Source: Dyella acidiphila
GTDB lineage: Bacteria > Pseudomonadota > Gammaproteobacteria > Xanthomonadales > Rhodanobacteraceae
Length of the DNA stretch: 64,000 bases
Reading direction: 5' to 3'
Assembly (NCBI RefSeq): GCF_014863405.1
Contig: NZ_JACZZA010000002.1
Span: 62,001-126,000 of the forward strand
This document shows positions 26,342 to 37,289 of this stretch, piece after piece. Each line of letters starts with the position of its first letter. Within the stretch, counting starts at the first letter, position 1. Under the pieces are notes generated by a model. The model was not told where the DNA came from and made no database searches. It worked only from the letters and a program-made list of their open reading frames with translations. Both the position numbers and the translations under genes were made by a program.

Positions 26342-28972
26342 TCACCATCCGTTCTGCTTCAACCAGGCATCAATCTGCGGCACCTGCTTGTTCCGCACTT
26401 CGGCACGGTGGCCAATCATGTTGATCACCAGGTCGGCACTGCTGCGCGCATCGGGCGCAATATGTGCCGCGGCGAACGCCTGGATGCGCTCGATGATCTT
26501 CGCATCGTTCGAGCCCCAGGCCAGGTCCGGGTAAAACTCCGCGCGGTCATTGGGTCCGACCATCGCATCCACTTGCGCGCGATGCGCCACCGCAAAATCG
26601 AAGGCCAGTTCCGGATGCAGAAAGCTCACGCCGGTGAACATCTCGCCGCCGTTGTTGCCGATCTCCGGCGTCAACGCCAGATTCAGCGCACGCGTCGCCA
26701 ATCCCTCGTCTTCGGGCAACGCGAGCATCTGATAGAGCTTCTGCCGCACCAGCGGCGCCTTCTCGCTTCTGGCCATGGCCAGCAGCCGATTCCACGTATC
26801 CGCATCGGCCTGCCGCGCAATCACGTAAAGCACGTTCTGGCGCAAATCCCCCGAGGATATGCTTGGCAGATCAAGAAAGCGCTGGCGTGCTTCGGCAATG
26901 ATCCGCGCATCGCCCAGGGTGCCGAGCGCCACGATCAGCTGCGTACGCAGCACTTTGTACGACGCCAGCTCGCCCGGCTTGGGCAGCCAGCCTACCTGCG
27001 CAAACACCGCCTCCAGCCGTGCCGTGGCAAATCGGCGATAGCGCGCACGCGCGGTCGCATCGTCGCGAAAATTCGCATCGAATGAGTACAGATGCCGGGT
27101 GACATCCCACCAGAACATGGGGTTGCTGGCAGGCGACGCGGCCTTTATCAGTTCGAACGGCTCGGATACCGGCTGCATGCCGGCCATCGACAAAGCCCAG
27201 GCATTGTCGAGCTCGCCCATCTGATCCATGCGCGATAGCTTCTGGAAATTCGCATTGATCGCGGCCAGCAATGGCGGCGCATACAGCGAATGGTAATAGC
27301 CGCTCTGGCCTGCGTTCACCAGCAAGGCGCCGCAGCCCGGCAGCTGCAGCGTTGTGTTGCCCACCACCACTTGCCGAACCGGCGGCTGCCCGATCACCTG
27401 GGCGATCACCGGCACCCGCCAATGCCCCGGCGCCTTGTCCGGCTGGTCCACCGAAAACTCGCCCTGGCTCACCTGCACCGTGGTCTGGCCGCCCTGGCAC
27501 TTCGCGTCGGATACGCGCAGCAGCGGCACGCCTGCCTGGGTAGTGAAGTCATGCGCGATCGCGGCTATCGGCTGGTCCGTCACGCCTGCCATGGCCTGCC
27601 ATAGGTCGTCGAATACGGTATTGCCGTAGGCATGCTGCGCTATATACCGCTGCAAGCCGCGGCGCCAGGCATCTTCGCCGATGTAGTGCTCCAGCATCAC
27701 GATCAGTGCCTCGCCCTTGGCATAGGTGATCGAATCGAAGGCCTGCTGGCCTTGCTCGGGCGAAGTGACCGGCTCGATGATCGGATGCGTGGTCTTTTGC
27801 GCATCGATTTCCATCACGCCTTCGCTGAACCATACGTTGTAGACGTCCTGCTCCCACTCCGGATGCAGCTTGCTGGTGGCGCGCAAGGCCATCCAGTTGG
27901 CAAAGCCTTCGTTCAACCACAAGTTGTCCCACCAGCGCATGGTGACCAGGTCGCCGAACCACAGGTGCGCCATCTCATGCGCCAGCGTGTTGAATACCGT
28001 GCTCTTGTTCGTCTCGCTGGAAATGGTCGGATCGAGCAACATGTAGTCTTCGAAGGAGAGGATCGCCCCCCAGTTTTCCATCGCCGCGGTACTGCTACTG
28101 CTGCCTGGCGCAAGCACGATATCCAGCTTGGGCAAGGGATAGCGCAAGCCGAAATAAGTGTTGTATTCGGGCAGGATGGCGCGAGCCGAGGCAAGCGCGA
28201 ACTGTCCTTGTGCCGCGCTGCCGCGCGGGGCCACCAGACCGATATCGGTACCGTCCACCCGGGTGCTGATGCGCTCGAAATCGCCCAGTCCGAAGAACAG
28301 CAGATACGTCGACATCGGCGGCGTGGCGGCAAACCGCACGCGCTGCAGATCGCTGCCGACGTCGTCCTGTGCGGCAACCGGCATATTGCTGACCGCCATC
28401 TCGCCCTTCGGCACGGTGACGGTCAATGCAAACGTGGCCTTGTAGGCCGGCTCATCCCAGCAGGGGAAAAAGCGCCGCGCATCGGCATTCTCGAACTGGG
28501 TGTACAAGGCGCGCTGCGAGCCCTGCTTGCCCTGGTAATTCACCGCGAACAAGCCGAACGCCTGCGTGTTGATGACGCCGGCATAGTCGATGCTCAACTG
28601 GTAATGGCCCATCGGCAAGCTGGCGGGGAAGGCAAACGTAGCCGTCTGCGCCTTTTTGTCCAGCGTGATGCGCGGTGGATCGAAATGCGTGCGATCAGGG
28701 CCGCCGCTCAGTACCGCCTGTTTCAGGTCCAGGTCCAGCGCATTGAGCGTGATGCTGGTGGTGGGATGCAGCACATCGAGCGCAATCACCGCGTGGCCAT
28801 CGAAGCGCATGGCCTGCGCGTGCGGCGTAATGGTGAGATCGTAATGCGTCGGGCGTACATCCGTAGGCAGCTGCGTCGTCACCGCTACCGGTGAAGTATT
28901 CGTTGTACTGGCGTAAGCCGTGGCCACCAGCATCCATGCCGCCAGCACCATCATTCCAAGCAGTGTCCGCAT
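26342..28972 (-). CDS. Exported M1-family aminopeptidase, copy 1
   Basis: An 876-aa zinc aminopeptidase. A signal peptide of about 22 residues (RTLLGMMVLAAWMLVATAYA) is followed by the M1 beta domain. The substrate-anchoring motif is AAMENWG (family text GAMEN) and the zinc site is HEMAH followed 18 residues later by Glu in LWLNEGF, near residues 330-355. A C-terminal ERAP1-like helical domain completes it. The start at 28972 is preferred over the in-frame ATG at 28978 because AGGGG then has normal spacing. It resembles the copy at 31103 along its whole length. Periplasmic peptide breakdown is inferred. Confidence 0.93.
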   Translation of the reverse strand: MRTLLGMMVLAAWMLVATAYASTTNTSPVAVTTQLPTDVRPTHYDLTITPHAQAMRFDGHAVIALDVLHPTTSITLNALDLDLKQAVLSGGPDRTHFDPPRITLDKKAQTATFAFPASLPMGHYQLSIDYAGVINTQAFGLFAVNYQGKQGSQRALYTQFENADARRFFPCWDEPAYKATFALTVTVPKGEMAVSNMPVAAQDDVGSDLQRVRFAATPPMSTYLLFFGLGDFERISTRVDGTDIGLVAPRGSAAQGQFALASARAILPEYNTYFGLRYPLPKLDIVLAPGSSSSTAAMENWGAILSFEDYMLLDPTISSETNKSTVFNTLAHEMAHLWFGDLVTMRWWDNLWLNEGFANWMALRATSKLHPEWEQDVYNVWFSEGVMEIDAQKTTHPIIEPVTSPEQGQQAFDSITYAKGEALIVMLEHYIGEDAWRRGLQRYIAQHAYGNTVFDDLWQAMAGVTDQPIAAIAHDFTTQAGVPLLRVSDAKCQGGQTTVQVSQGEFSVDQPDKAPGHWRVPVIAQVIGQPPVRQVVVGNTTLQLPGCGALLVNAGQSGYYHSLYAPPLLAAINANFQKLSRMDQMGELDNAWALSMAGMQPVSEPFELIKAASPASNPMFWWDVTRHLYSFDANFRDDATARARYRRFATARLEAVFAQVGWLPKPGELASYKVLRTQLIVALGTLGDARIIAEARQRFLDLPSISSGDLRQNVLYVIARQADADTWNRLLAMARSEKAPLVRQKLYQMLALPEDEGLATRALNLALTPEIGNNGGEMFTGVSFLHPELAFDFAVAHRAQVDAMVGPNDRAEFYPDLAWGSNDAKIIERIQAFAAAHIAPDARSSADLVINMIGHRAEVRNKQVPQIDAWLKQNGW

Positions 28973-29185
28973 TGCCATCCCCTGTCGTGGACTATCGCTG
29001 TCCGCGTGGCATGCCATGCTCTAAAGATGCCCCGCTTACCCAGCATGCCTGCCGAAAAGTAGCACACCGCTCCGGCACTCGATAACGCCACCCAGGCGTC
29101 GAAAGAATCTGCACGAGCTCCAGGCCACATCGCCGCCATGGAGAACGGCCCGGGAGTGAATACTCAGGTCCGCACCGTGCTTCGG

Positions 29186-30673
29186 TCAGCTTGGAAATTT
29201 CAGCCGATAGTTATGCAGGTCTTCCTGGAACGCATTGCACTTGATCAGTTGCTCCCGCAGTTCATCTCTTGGCAGCCCGTAGTCAAAGGCAGCAGTCCAG
29301 CGCTGAATGCGAGCGATCGACGCCACGATAGGCGCGGTATCTTTGTTATGACTGAGTGCCTTGAGCGGCAAAAGATAGTCCTCGCGATATACCGTTGGAA
29401 CGATAACCCGGCACATACCTGCCCCACTGAGTATGCAATTCATGACCAGGCGTGCGGTGCGCCCATTTCCATCGAGAAATGGATGAACCTCGGTGACAAC
29501 GAACATTGCCATGATTGCCCGGGCCAGCGGATCGCCCAGCCCCATGATCCGTTCAAACCCCTCCCGCAGCGTTCCCGGCACAAGCTCTGGCGCCACAAAG
29601 AAAGTATTACCGGCCTGATTGGGGCGATCTTTCCATTCGCCAGGTTTCTTGTCCTGCCGGCTCTTCATGACGATGGCATTCACATCGCGCAGCCACGTGA
29701 GGAATTGCTCGGCATTTTGCGGCGGCTGGTCACGCCACGGTGAATTCATCGCAGCGAAAAAGGTTCCCAAGATGTCGTGGGAATCTTCGCTGCGCTGCTC
29801 AATGATTTTCCCATGGAAAAGAATGTCCTCGGCTTCGCCAACGGTGAAGGTAGTCCCTTCGATGTAGTTGGAAAAGTAGCTTTCATAAAAAGCAAAATTC
29901 TCGCGTGCGCTGCCGCTGCTGGCCGGATCCGGCAATTGCTGCAATGCCGCTCCATTGAGCGCGGCGAAGAGCGCATCCAGCAGCAACAGCCGCTCCGGAT
30001 CATAAGGTCGTCCGGCAGCACGTGCGATGGCCTGGCGCGCAGTCAACCTGTTCGCTTCGTGCGTACCCAGCAGTGCACCAATGACGCCGTCGAGACGCTT
30101 GAACTGTGCGCCCATATCCAGGCGCACAGCCAGGTCCCTCGCCTGATCACGCAGCTGGTTCAAGCGACGCTCCCCGCCGATCATCAGCAGACGATCCAGC
30201 CTGGATTCCAGTTCGGCTTGCGGCAGGACGCGGGCGGTCACGCCGCGCCCGCGACTGAAGTTCTCCAGAAACCGCCGTGGATCACCGGACATGTACAGTC
30301 CACCAAGTTGAATATCCTGGCTACTGCCATCCCTTTGCGGTCCAGGTCCGGGCCAGACCTCGATCAGCAGGCCCGGCAACCGGAGCGTTTGCCTGGTCTT
30401 GCCGCGGGTGACGAAGATGCAGCCATCCTGCGGTTTGCCATCGAAGGCCGAGCGATACGAGATCACCCCATCGGGAAGCAAGTGGCCGACAATCGCGCGC
30501 CAGTTGCGCAGCACCACCGCCTCGGGCGGACTATCGAAGTTCGAGGTGTAGACACCTGGATACAGGCGGCGCAAATGCCCCTGGCCTGCCAGGCGGGTAA
30601 TCCTGCGAGCCGAGGTGTGGTCGGCTCTGGAGGCGAGCACCAGCTCAGGCAGATTGTCCGTATTTTGAGCCAT
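29186..30673 (-). CDS. Fic-domain protein with AbiEi-like N-terminal region
   Basis: A 495-aa fusion. Residues about 1-185 resemble AbiEi-type antitoxin/regulator proteins: a winged-helix part (SARRITRLAGQGHLRRLYPG) and a domain with SYRSAFDG. The C-terminal half is a Fic domain with motif HPFLDGNGRTAR at about 393-404, which transfers AMP or a similar group to proteins. An inhibitory motif of the S/T-xxx-E-G type (SNYIEG, about residue 265) lies before the Fic core, as in class II Fic proteins. The start at 30673 has GGAGGCGGAG just upstream. It is not next to a separate antitoxin gene and lies between two paralogous peptidase genes. Self-repression through the upstream repeats is inferred. 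Confidence 0.85.
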   Translation of the reverse strand: MAQNTDNLPELVLASRADHTSARRITRLAGQGHLRRLYPGVYTSNFDSPPEAVVLRNWRAIVGHLLPDGVISYRSAFDGKPQDGCIFVTRGKTRQTLRLPGLLIEVWPGPGPQRDGSSQDIQLGGLYMSGDPRRFLENFSRGRGVTARVLPQAELESRLDRLLMIGGERRLNQLRDQARDLAVRLDMGAQFKRLDGVIGALLGTHEANRLTARQAIARAAGRPYDPERLLLLDALFAALNGAALQQLPDPASSGSARENFAFYESYFSNYIEGTTFTVGEAEDILFHGKIIEQRSEDSHDILGTFFAAMNSPWRDQPPQNAEQFLTWLRDVNAIVMKSRQDKKPGEWKDRPNQAGNTFFVAPELVPGTLREGFERIMGLGDPLARAIMAMFVVTEVHPFLDGNGRTARLVMNCILSGAGMCRVIVPTVYREDYLLPLKALSHNKDTAPIVASIARIQRWTAAFDYGLPRDELREQLIKCNAFQEDLHNYRLKFPS

Positions 30674-30750
30674 TCTCCGCCTCCAAACGGCCAAAGTGTC
30701 CGTAAAATAGGGAATACTTGCCGAATTTGTCTGCAATATACCCGATACTT
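30653..30750 (-). promoter_or_regulatory. Operator-like repeat array A at the Fic gene start
   Basis: Three related elements with the core TGTCCG or TGTCTG (plus-strand positions 30655, 30697 and 30728) extend to GTA-rich text, the longest reading TTTGTCTGCAATATACCCGA. The first lies inside codons 3-7 of the fic gene and the other two cover its promoter region. Spacing between cores is 42 and 31 bp. They look like binding sites for the AbiEi-like part of the encoded protein. Confidence 0.65.
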
Positions 30751-30848
30751 ATCGAGAGGTCTCACAGAAGCCCCCCCAACGAGGAGCTGCCATTCAGAGC
30801 TTGCGTGCGGGTCAATCCAGCCCGGGCGGAGATACGGGCCAGGAGCCA

Positions 30849-30948
30849 TCTTGTCCGTATTTTGGGCTTTTGCGGGCCGTGAGGCGGCTATTTTGTCCGT
30901 AATATACCCAATACTTCGCTTTTTTGTCCTTAATATACCCGATACCTT
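30849..30948 (-). promoter_or_regulatory. Operator-like repeat array B upstream of the Fic gene
   Basis: A second set of three elements (cores at 30852, 30894 and 30925) repeats array A at a distance of 197 bp with the same internal spacings of 42 and 31 bp. The first element of each array is identical over TTGTCCGTATTTTG. The other two read TTGTCCGTAATATACCCAAT and TTGTCCTTAATATACCCGAT. The rest of the 430-bp gap between 30674 and 31102 holds no supported gene. Confidence 0.65.
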
Positions 30949-31027
30949 TCCAATCAGCCTCGTAAATCGCCAGCGAGGTCTGCGCCATCCAGTTACCGCA
31001 TGGCCATATCCCCTGCGCTGAGCCGAA

Positions 31028-31060
31028 CAAAAAAAAGCGCCGGACCAAGCCCGGCGCTTT
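31028..31060 (-). terminator. Rho-independent terminator of aminopeptidase copy 2
   Basis: Reading the minus strand, AAAGCGCCGGG and its complement around a short loop are followed by eight T residues (plus-strand A-run at 31029-31036). It ends transcription of the gene at 31103-33751. Confidence 0.9.
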
Positions 31061-31102
31061 CTGCTTCCTTAACGACCAGCTCCTAGGCGGGGAGCTCCAC
31101 CA

Positions 31103-33751
<2,649 letters not shown>

Positions 33752-33888
33752 AACGCTCCCCCTAGTCGGATATCAACGACCGATAGTGCGGGGTACGCGC
33801 GGGTTTCAGACAGCGCCAGAAGTCATGTTGTCCGCATGGCGCATGCCCGTCACCGCTGCTGACAATCTGCGGCCTGGGCTACGCCGGG

Positions 33889-33922
33889 CTGATCCAGGTT
33901 GCCGAACGGTAACCTGGATCAG
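33889..33922. terminator. Hairpin at the 3' end of the small membrane protein gene
   Basis: CTGATCCAGGTT (33889-33900) pairs perfectly with AACCTGGATCAG (33911-33922) around a 10-nt loop. It overlaps the stop codon of the gene starting at 34455. There is no T-run. Confidence 0.45.
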
Positions 33923-34455
33923 GGTTGTGCAACATAGGTCGCCTGGTAATGCTGCAGCAGGTCGAGCAGATTATCGCGACTGATGTCCAGATAGACGTCA
34001 TGGACATACACACCATAGGGCGCAATCCAACGCAGCCAATAGCGCATTTTTTGCAGTGGCCGCATATGCTCAAGCGCCTTTCCGGCGGGTTCACTCAGGC
34101 GCACGCAAATCACCTGGCCACTCTTGCCCCGCCTGACAAGTTTGATGCTGACAACCTCCGACCAAGGTACGAAGATCGGTGAAAACCTGCCGGCACAACT
34201 GACAATGCCCTGGCTGTCCAGCACCAGCCCCGGAGTTGCGCTGAACATGCTAACCAAGCACAGACTGACGGACCATGTAAGAACGGCCGCCCCAAAGAGC
34301 TCAAACATCAGGTTGGGCGACCCGGCATGAAAATGCTCTACGCAGAGTGCGCCGCTCAGCAGAAAGAAAATCGCGCCGAAAGCCGCACACATCACCAGTG
34401 TTACCAGGCATTTCAATTTGCTGAATTGGATTTCCATCCTATCCAGGTTGACCAT
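33919..34455 (-). CDS. Small membrane protein, STM3941-like
   Basis: A 178-aa protein with two hydrophobic segments (about residues 14-35 and 50-75) followed by a soluble beta-rich domain of about 100 residues (GLVLDSQGIVSCAGRFSPIF, then WSEVVSIKL). This two-helix plus PH-like layout is typical of the STM3941 family, whose role is unknown. The start at 34455 (MVNLDRMEIQ) is preferred for the G-rich run just upstream; 34437 is an alternative. The longer frame to 34521 would begin with a GTG directly at the edge of the 82-bp palindromic element. Confidence 0.65.
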   Translation of the reverse strand: MVNLDRMEIQFSKLKCLVTLVMCAAFGAIFFLLSGALCVEHFHAGSPNLMFELFGAAVLTWSVSLCLVSMFSATPGLVLDSQGIVSCAGRFSPIFVPWSEVVSIKLVRRGKSGQVICVRLSEPAGKALEHMRPLQKMRYWLRWIAPYGVYVHDVYLDISRDNLLDLLQHYQATYVAQP

Positions 34456-34521
34456 GGATGCCCCCCCATTGCCCATGCAAACCATCCAGGCCGGCAGAAA
34501 ACTCGTGCCTAAATCCAGCAC

Positions 34522-34603
34522 GTAGGTTGGGTTAGCGCAGCGTAACCCAACGATATCGCTACGAAGCGAAGATGTTGGGTTACGCTGCGCTAACCCAACC
34601 TAC
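34522..34603. repeat. 82-bp palindromic element, copy 3
   Basis: Third copy of the element seen at 12793 and 16850, again exactly 82 bp with two inverted units and a CGCTACG-containing spacer. Here it lies in a true intergenic gap between a small membrane protein gene and the Sel1-like gene and touches no reading frame. Confidence 0.9.
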
Positions 34604-34627
34604 GCGTTGAGGTAATGGGGGAGCGGT

Positions 34628-35380
34628 TTAATTCGTGCCGCCGGATGGCTTGCTGACCTGCTGCAGCGGCCCGACGGTTACATGCCCCGACCAGCCTTCG
34701 AACACGGTGGCTGCCTGCTTGTCCACCGTCGTCACCACCTGCTGCACCGACTGGCATGCGGAGGGATCGGTATTGGGGTGGTCCAGCGTCGACATGCCTT
34801 CCATGCAGTACTGGTTGTTGCCCATGTTCATGCGGGCCAGGAATTTCATGCCTTCGATGTAACGCTGTTGCGCACGCACTGCGGCGACGGCATCGCCATA
34901 GGTGGGACGCATTTTTTCCAGCAGCGCTTCGGCGGCGTGCCGCTCAGCCTGGGTGGAAGCTTTGTAGACGTCGTCGTACGGTGCTTTGAAGCGCGAATCC
35001 GCGCGTTCCGAGGCCAGCGCAAACCAGGCCAGCGCCAGCGCGCGATTGCGCGGCTGGTGATCGCCGTTCAAGGCCATCACCCCCAGCACGTATTGCGCCG
35101 GCTTGCTGGCCCAGCTCGCCGCCGTGGTGAAGAAGCGCAGCGACTCGCCGTAGTTGTGCTGACCGTAGGTAAGGCCGCCAAGGCAGTAGTAATAATCGGC
35201 GGGCAGGAAGCGCTCCTCGCCGATGATGCAATGCGCCGCCGCAAGATCCGCATCGCTGGGGACATAGTTGCTGGTGCTGGACGACGCCGGGGCCTGGTCA
35301 TCCGTGGCCGCCCATGCGGGTGCCGAAAGTGAGGTGGCCAGCAACAGCAGACCGGCGGTTTTCCAAAGCGACCTGGACAT
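34628..35380 (-). CDS. Exported Sel1-like repeat protein
   Basis: A 250-aa protein with a signal peptide (SRSLWKTAGLLLLATSLSAP, cut after AWA at about residue 24). Residues about 55-130 contain two helix pairs of Sel1/TPR type, the clearest reading AQYVLGVMALNGDHQPRNRA followed by LALAWFALASE. The rest is not recognised. AGGGAG lies 7 nt before the ATG at 35380. It is 221 bp downstream of the ubiquitin gene on the same strand, with a hairpin between, so it may be a separate transcript. Sel1 repeats mediate protein contacts; the partner is unknown. Confidence 0.75.
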   Translation of the reverse strand: MSRSLWKTAGLLLLATSLSAPAWAATDDQAPASSSTSNYVPSDADLAAAHCIIGEERFLPADYYYCLGGLTYGQHNYGESLRFFTTAASWASKPAQYVLGVMALNGDHQPRNRALALAWFALASERADSRFKAPYDDVYKASTQAERHAAEALLEKMRPTYGDAVAAVRAQQRYIEGMKFLARMNMGNNQYCMEGMSTLDHPNTDPSACQSVQQVVTTVDKQAATVFEGWSGHVTVGPLQQVSKPSGGTN

Positions 35381-35535
35381 ACGAACACTCCCTGTGATTA
35401 CGACAGCGCGGGGTTGTGGCAGCCGTGTTAACGCGCAATGGGGGATCGCGATGACACGGCCAGACAATGGCTGGACGATATTCAACGCCTTTTCGGCGGC
35501 CGCGGGGAGTGTCCAACGACATGCCTTCGACAGCA

Positions 35536-35556
35536 AGGGGCGCATGACGCGCCCCT
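35536..35556. terminator. Hairpin downstream of the ubiquitin gene
   Basis: AGGGGCGC (35536-35543) and GCGCCCCT (35549-35556) form an 8-bp stem with a 5-nt loop, 46 bp past the ubiquitin stop. T-run poor, so this is a weak terminator candidate for the propeller-ubiquitin unit. Confidence 0.4.
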
Positions 35557-35601
35557 CCCGTAACGACACTGAAAGATCTACGTCAAAAGCGAGCCGTCTC
35601 C

Positions 35602-35931
<330 letters not shown>

Positions 35932-35940
35932 TCAAAGGGG

Positions 35941-37062
35941 CTACTGGGCTACGGCGATGCCGCTCGGCTCACTGCCAAGCGGCCCTTGGCTGCTGTTACC
36001 AAAATCGCTGAGCACTTGGCACTGACCGGTGCCAGGATTGACGGCGAAGACCACACCATTGCCGCCGGTACCGGCGTCGCTATCCGCTACGCCGATCGAG
36101 CCGTCAGGCAGCCAGGCCAGTGACGAAGGATCGACCCCGCTCACGCTCGCGCCGTTGCTGTCCGTGCAGCTCAATGCGCTGACCAGGTTGCGCGCGCCGG
36201 TAACCGGATTGACCTGCACTACCTCGCCGCCACCGCCGGCGCTGTCCTCCTGCACCAGCACGTAGATCTGTTCGGCCGGGCTCACCAGCACGCTCACCGG
36301 CGTGGAGCCGGTATTCGTATCCACCCAGCCTTGTGCACTGTTGCCGAAGTCGCTGATCACCGAACGTGTGCCGGTAGCCGGATTCACCGAAAACAGCACG
36401 CCCTGCCCGCTGGCGCCCGCGCTGCCGTCGGCGACCAGGACGGAGGCCCCCAACAGACCCAGCAGGCCCGGATAAAAAGCCATGCTGTCCGGATACACGC
36501 CCTGAAAACCGGAGTCGTCGCCGAAATCGGTCAGCACGGTGCGATTGCCCGAGGCGTTCACCGAGAAAATCGCACCCTGCCCGTTGGTGCCGGCAAACGG
36601 ATCCACCACCAGCACAACGCCGCTATTGAGTACTCCGCTGATGACAGGAATCACCAGCACACCCAATGGATCTTCGCCCACAGCACCCTGTCCGCTATTG
36701 CCGAAGTCGCTCAACAAGCTGCGATTGCCGGTTGCTGGATCGAGTTGGTAAAGCGCACCTTGTTCGTTGCTGCCGCCACTGCTGTCGGTGACCAGCACCG
36801 AGGCGGGTATCAAGCCAAGCAATTCGGCCGGCAGCCACGCCACGCCGGAGGGATCCACGCCCTGCACACCCTGGGCGCCATTGCCAAAGTCACTGAACAA
36901 ACTGCGTGCGCCCGAACTCTGGTCGACCGCGAACACCGCACCCTGCTGTGCCGTACCGGCCGTCTGGTCGACGGCGAGCACATTGCCCACACTGACCGAG
37001 CTCGCCATAGCCACACTGGAAAAGCTCGCCAATACCATCACGCTGAAAAGCTTTCGTTTCAT
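35941..37062 (-). CDS. Exported repeat protein, probable six-bladed beta-propeller
   Basis: A 373-aa protein with a signal peptide (KRKLFSVMVLASFSSVAMAS). The mature part is six imperfect repeats of about 55-60 residues, each ending near SDFGN (TDFGD in repeat 3; repeat 5 is degenerate), with QG and DP-G-VA positions also shared. Such spacing fits a six-bladed propeller of the NHL or SMP-30 kind, but no catalytic motif is seen. No anchor or lipobox is found. It lies 24 bp upstream of the exported ubiquitin gene and should be on the same mRNA. The start at 37062 follows GAGGTGG. Confidence 0.78.
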   Translation of the reverse strand: MKRKLFSVMVLASFSSVAMASSVSVGNVLAVDQTAGTAQQGAVFAVDQSSGARSLFSDFGNGAQGVQGVDPSGVAWLPAELLGLIPASVLVTDSSGGSNEQGALYQLDPATGNRSLLSDFGNSGQGAVGEDPLGVLVIPVISGVLNSGVVLVVDPFAGTNGQGAIFSVNASGNRTVLTDFGDDSGFQGVYPDSMAFYPGLLGLLGASVLVADGSAGASGQGVLFSVNPATGTRSVISDFGNSAQGWVDTNTGSTPVSVLVSPAEQIYVLVQEDSAGGGGEVVQVNPVTGARNLVSALSCTDSNGASVSGVDPSSLAWLPDGSIGVADSDAGTGGNGVVFAVNPGTGQCQVLSDFGNSSQGPLGSEPSGIAVAQ

Positions 37063-37289
37063 ATCGGCCACCTCTATGCATGGTTCGGAATAAATGCATG
37101 CCACCCATAGATGCCAGCGCATCTACGGGATCATTCGTGACAGTGATTCATCGATATTCGAAACGCCCACGCAGCACCGCGCGCCATACGGCACGGCACT
37201 CTTTGCACTTAACGGGGACAGGTTCGAAACACGTCAGCCCTGCGCGTAGATACGCTCGCTGCCGTCAATGCGTGGTGAAGCAAAATAAG

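Noticed and set aside
30653-30948. The Fic-region repeats as a CRISPR array
   Set aside because: The units vary in sequence, spacers are too short and uneven in kind, and no cas gene is present; operator sites fit better.
30812-31048. A 78-aa frame through the Fic operator repeats
   Set aside because: Its repeated peptide text only reflects the DNA repeats, it has no ribosome-binding site or family match, and it runs across a terminator.
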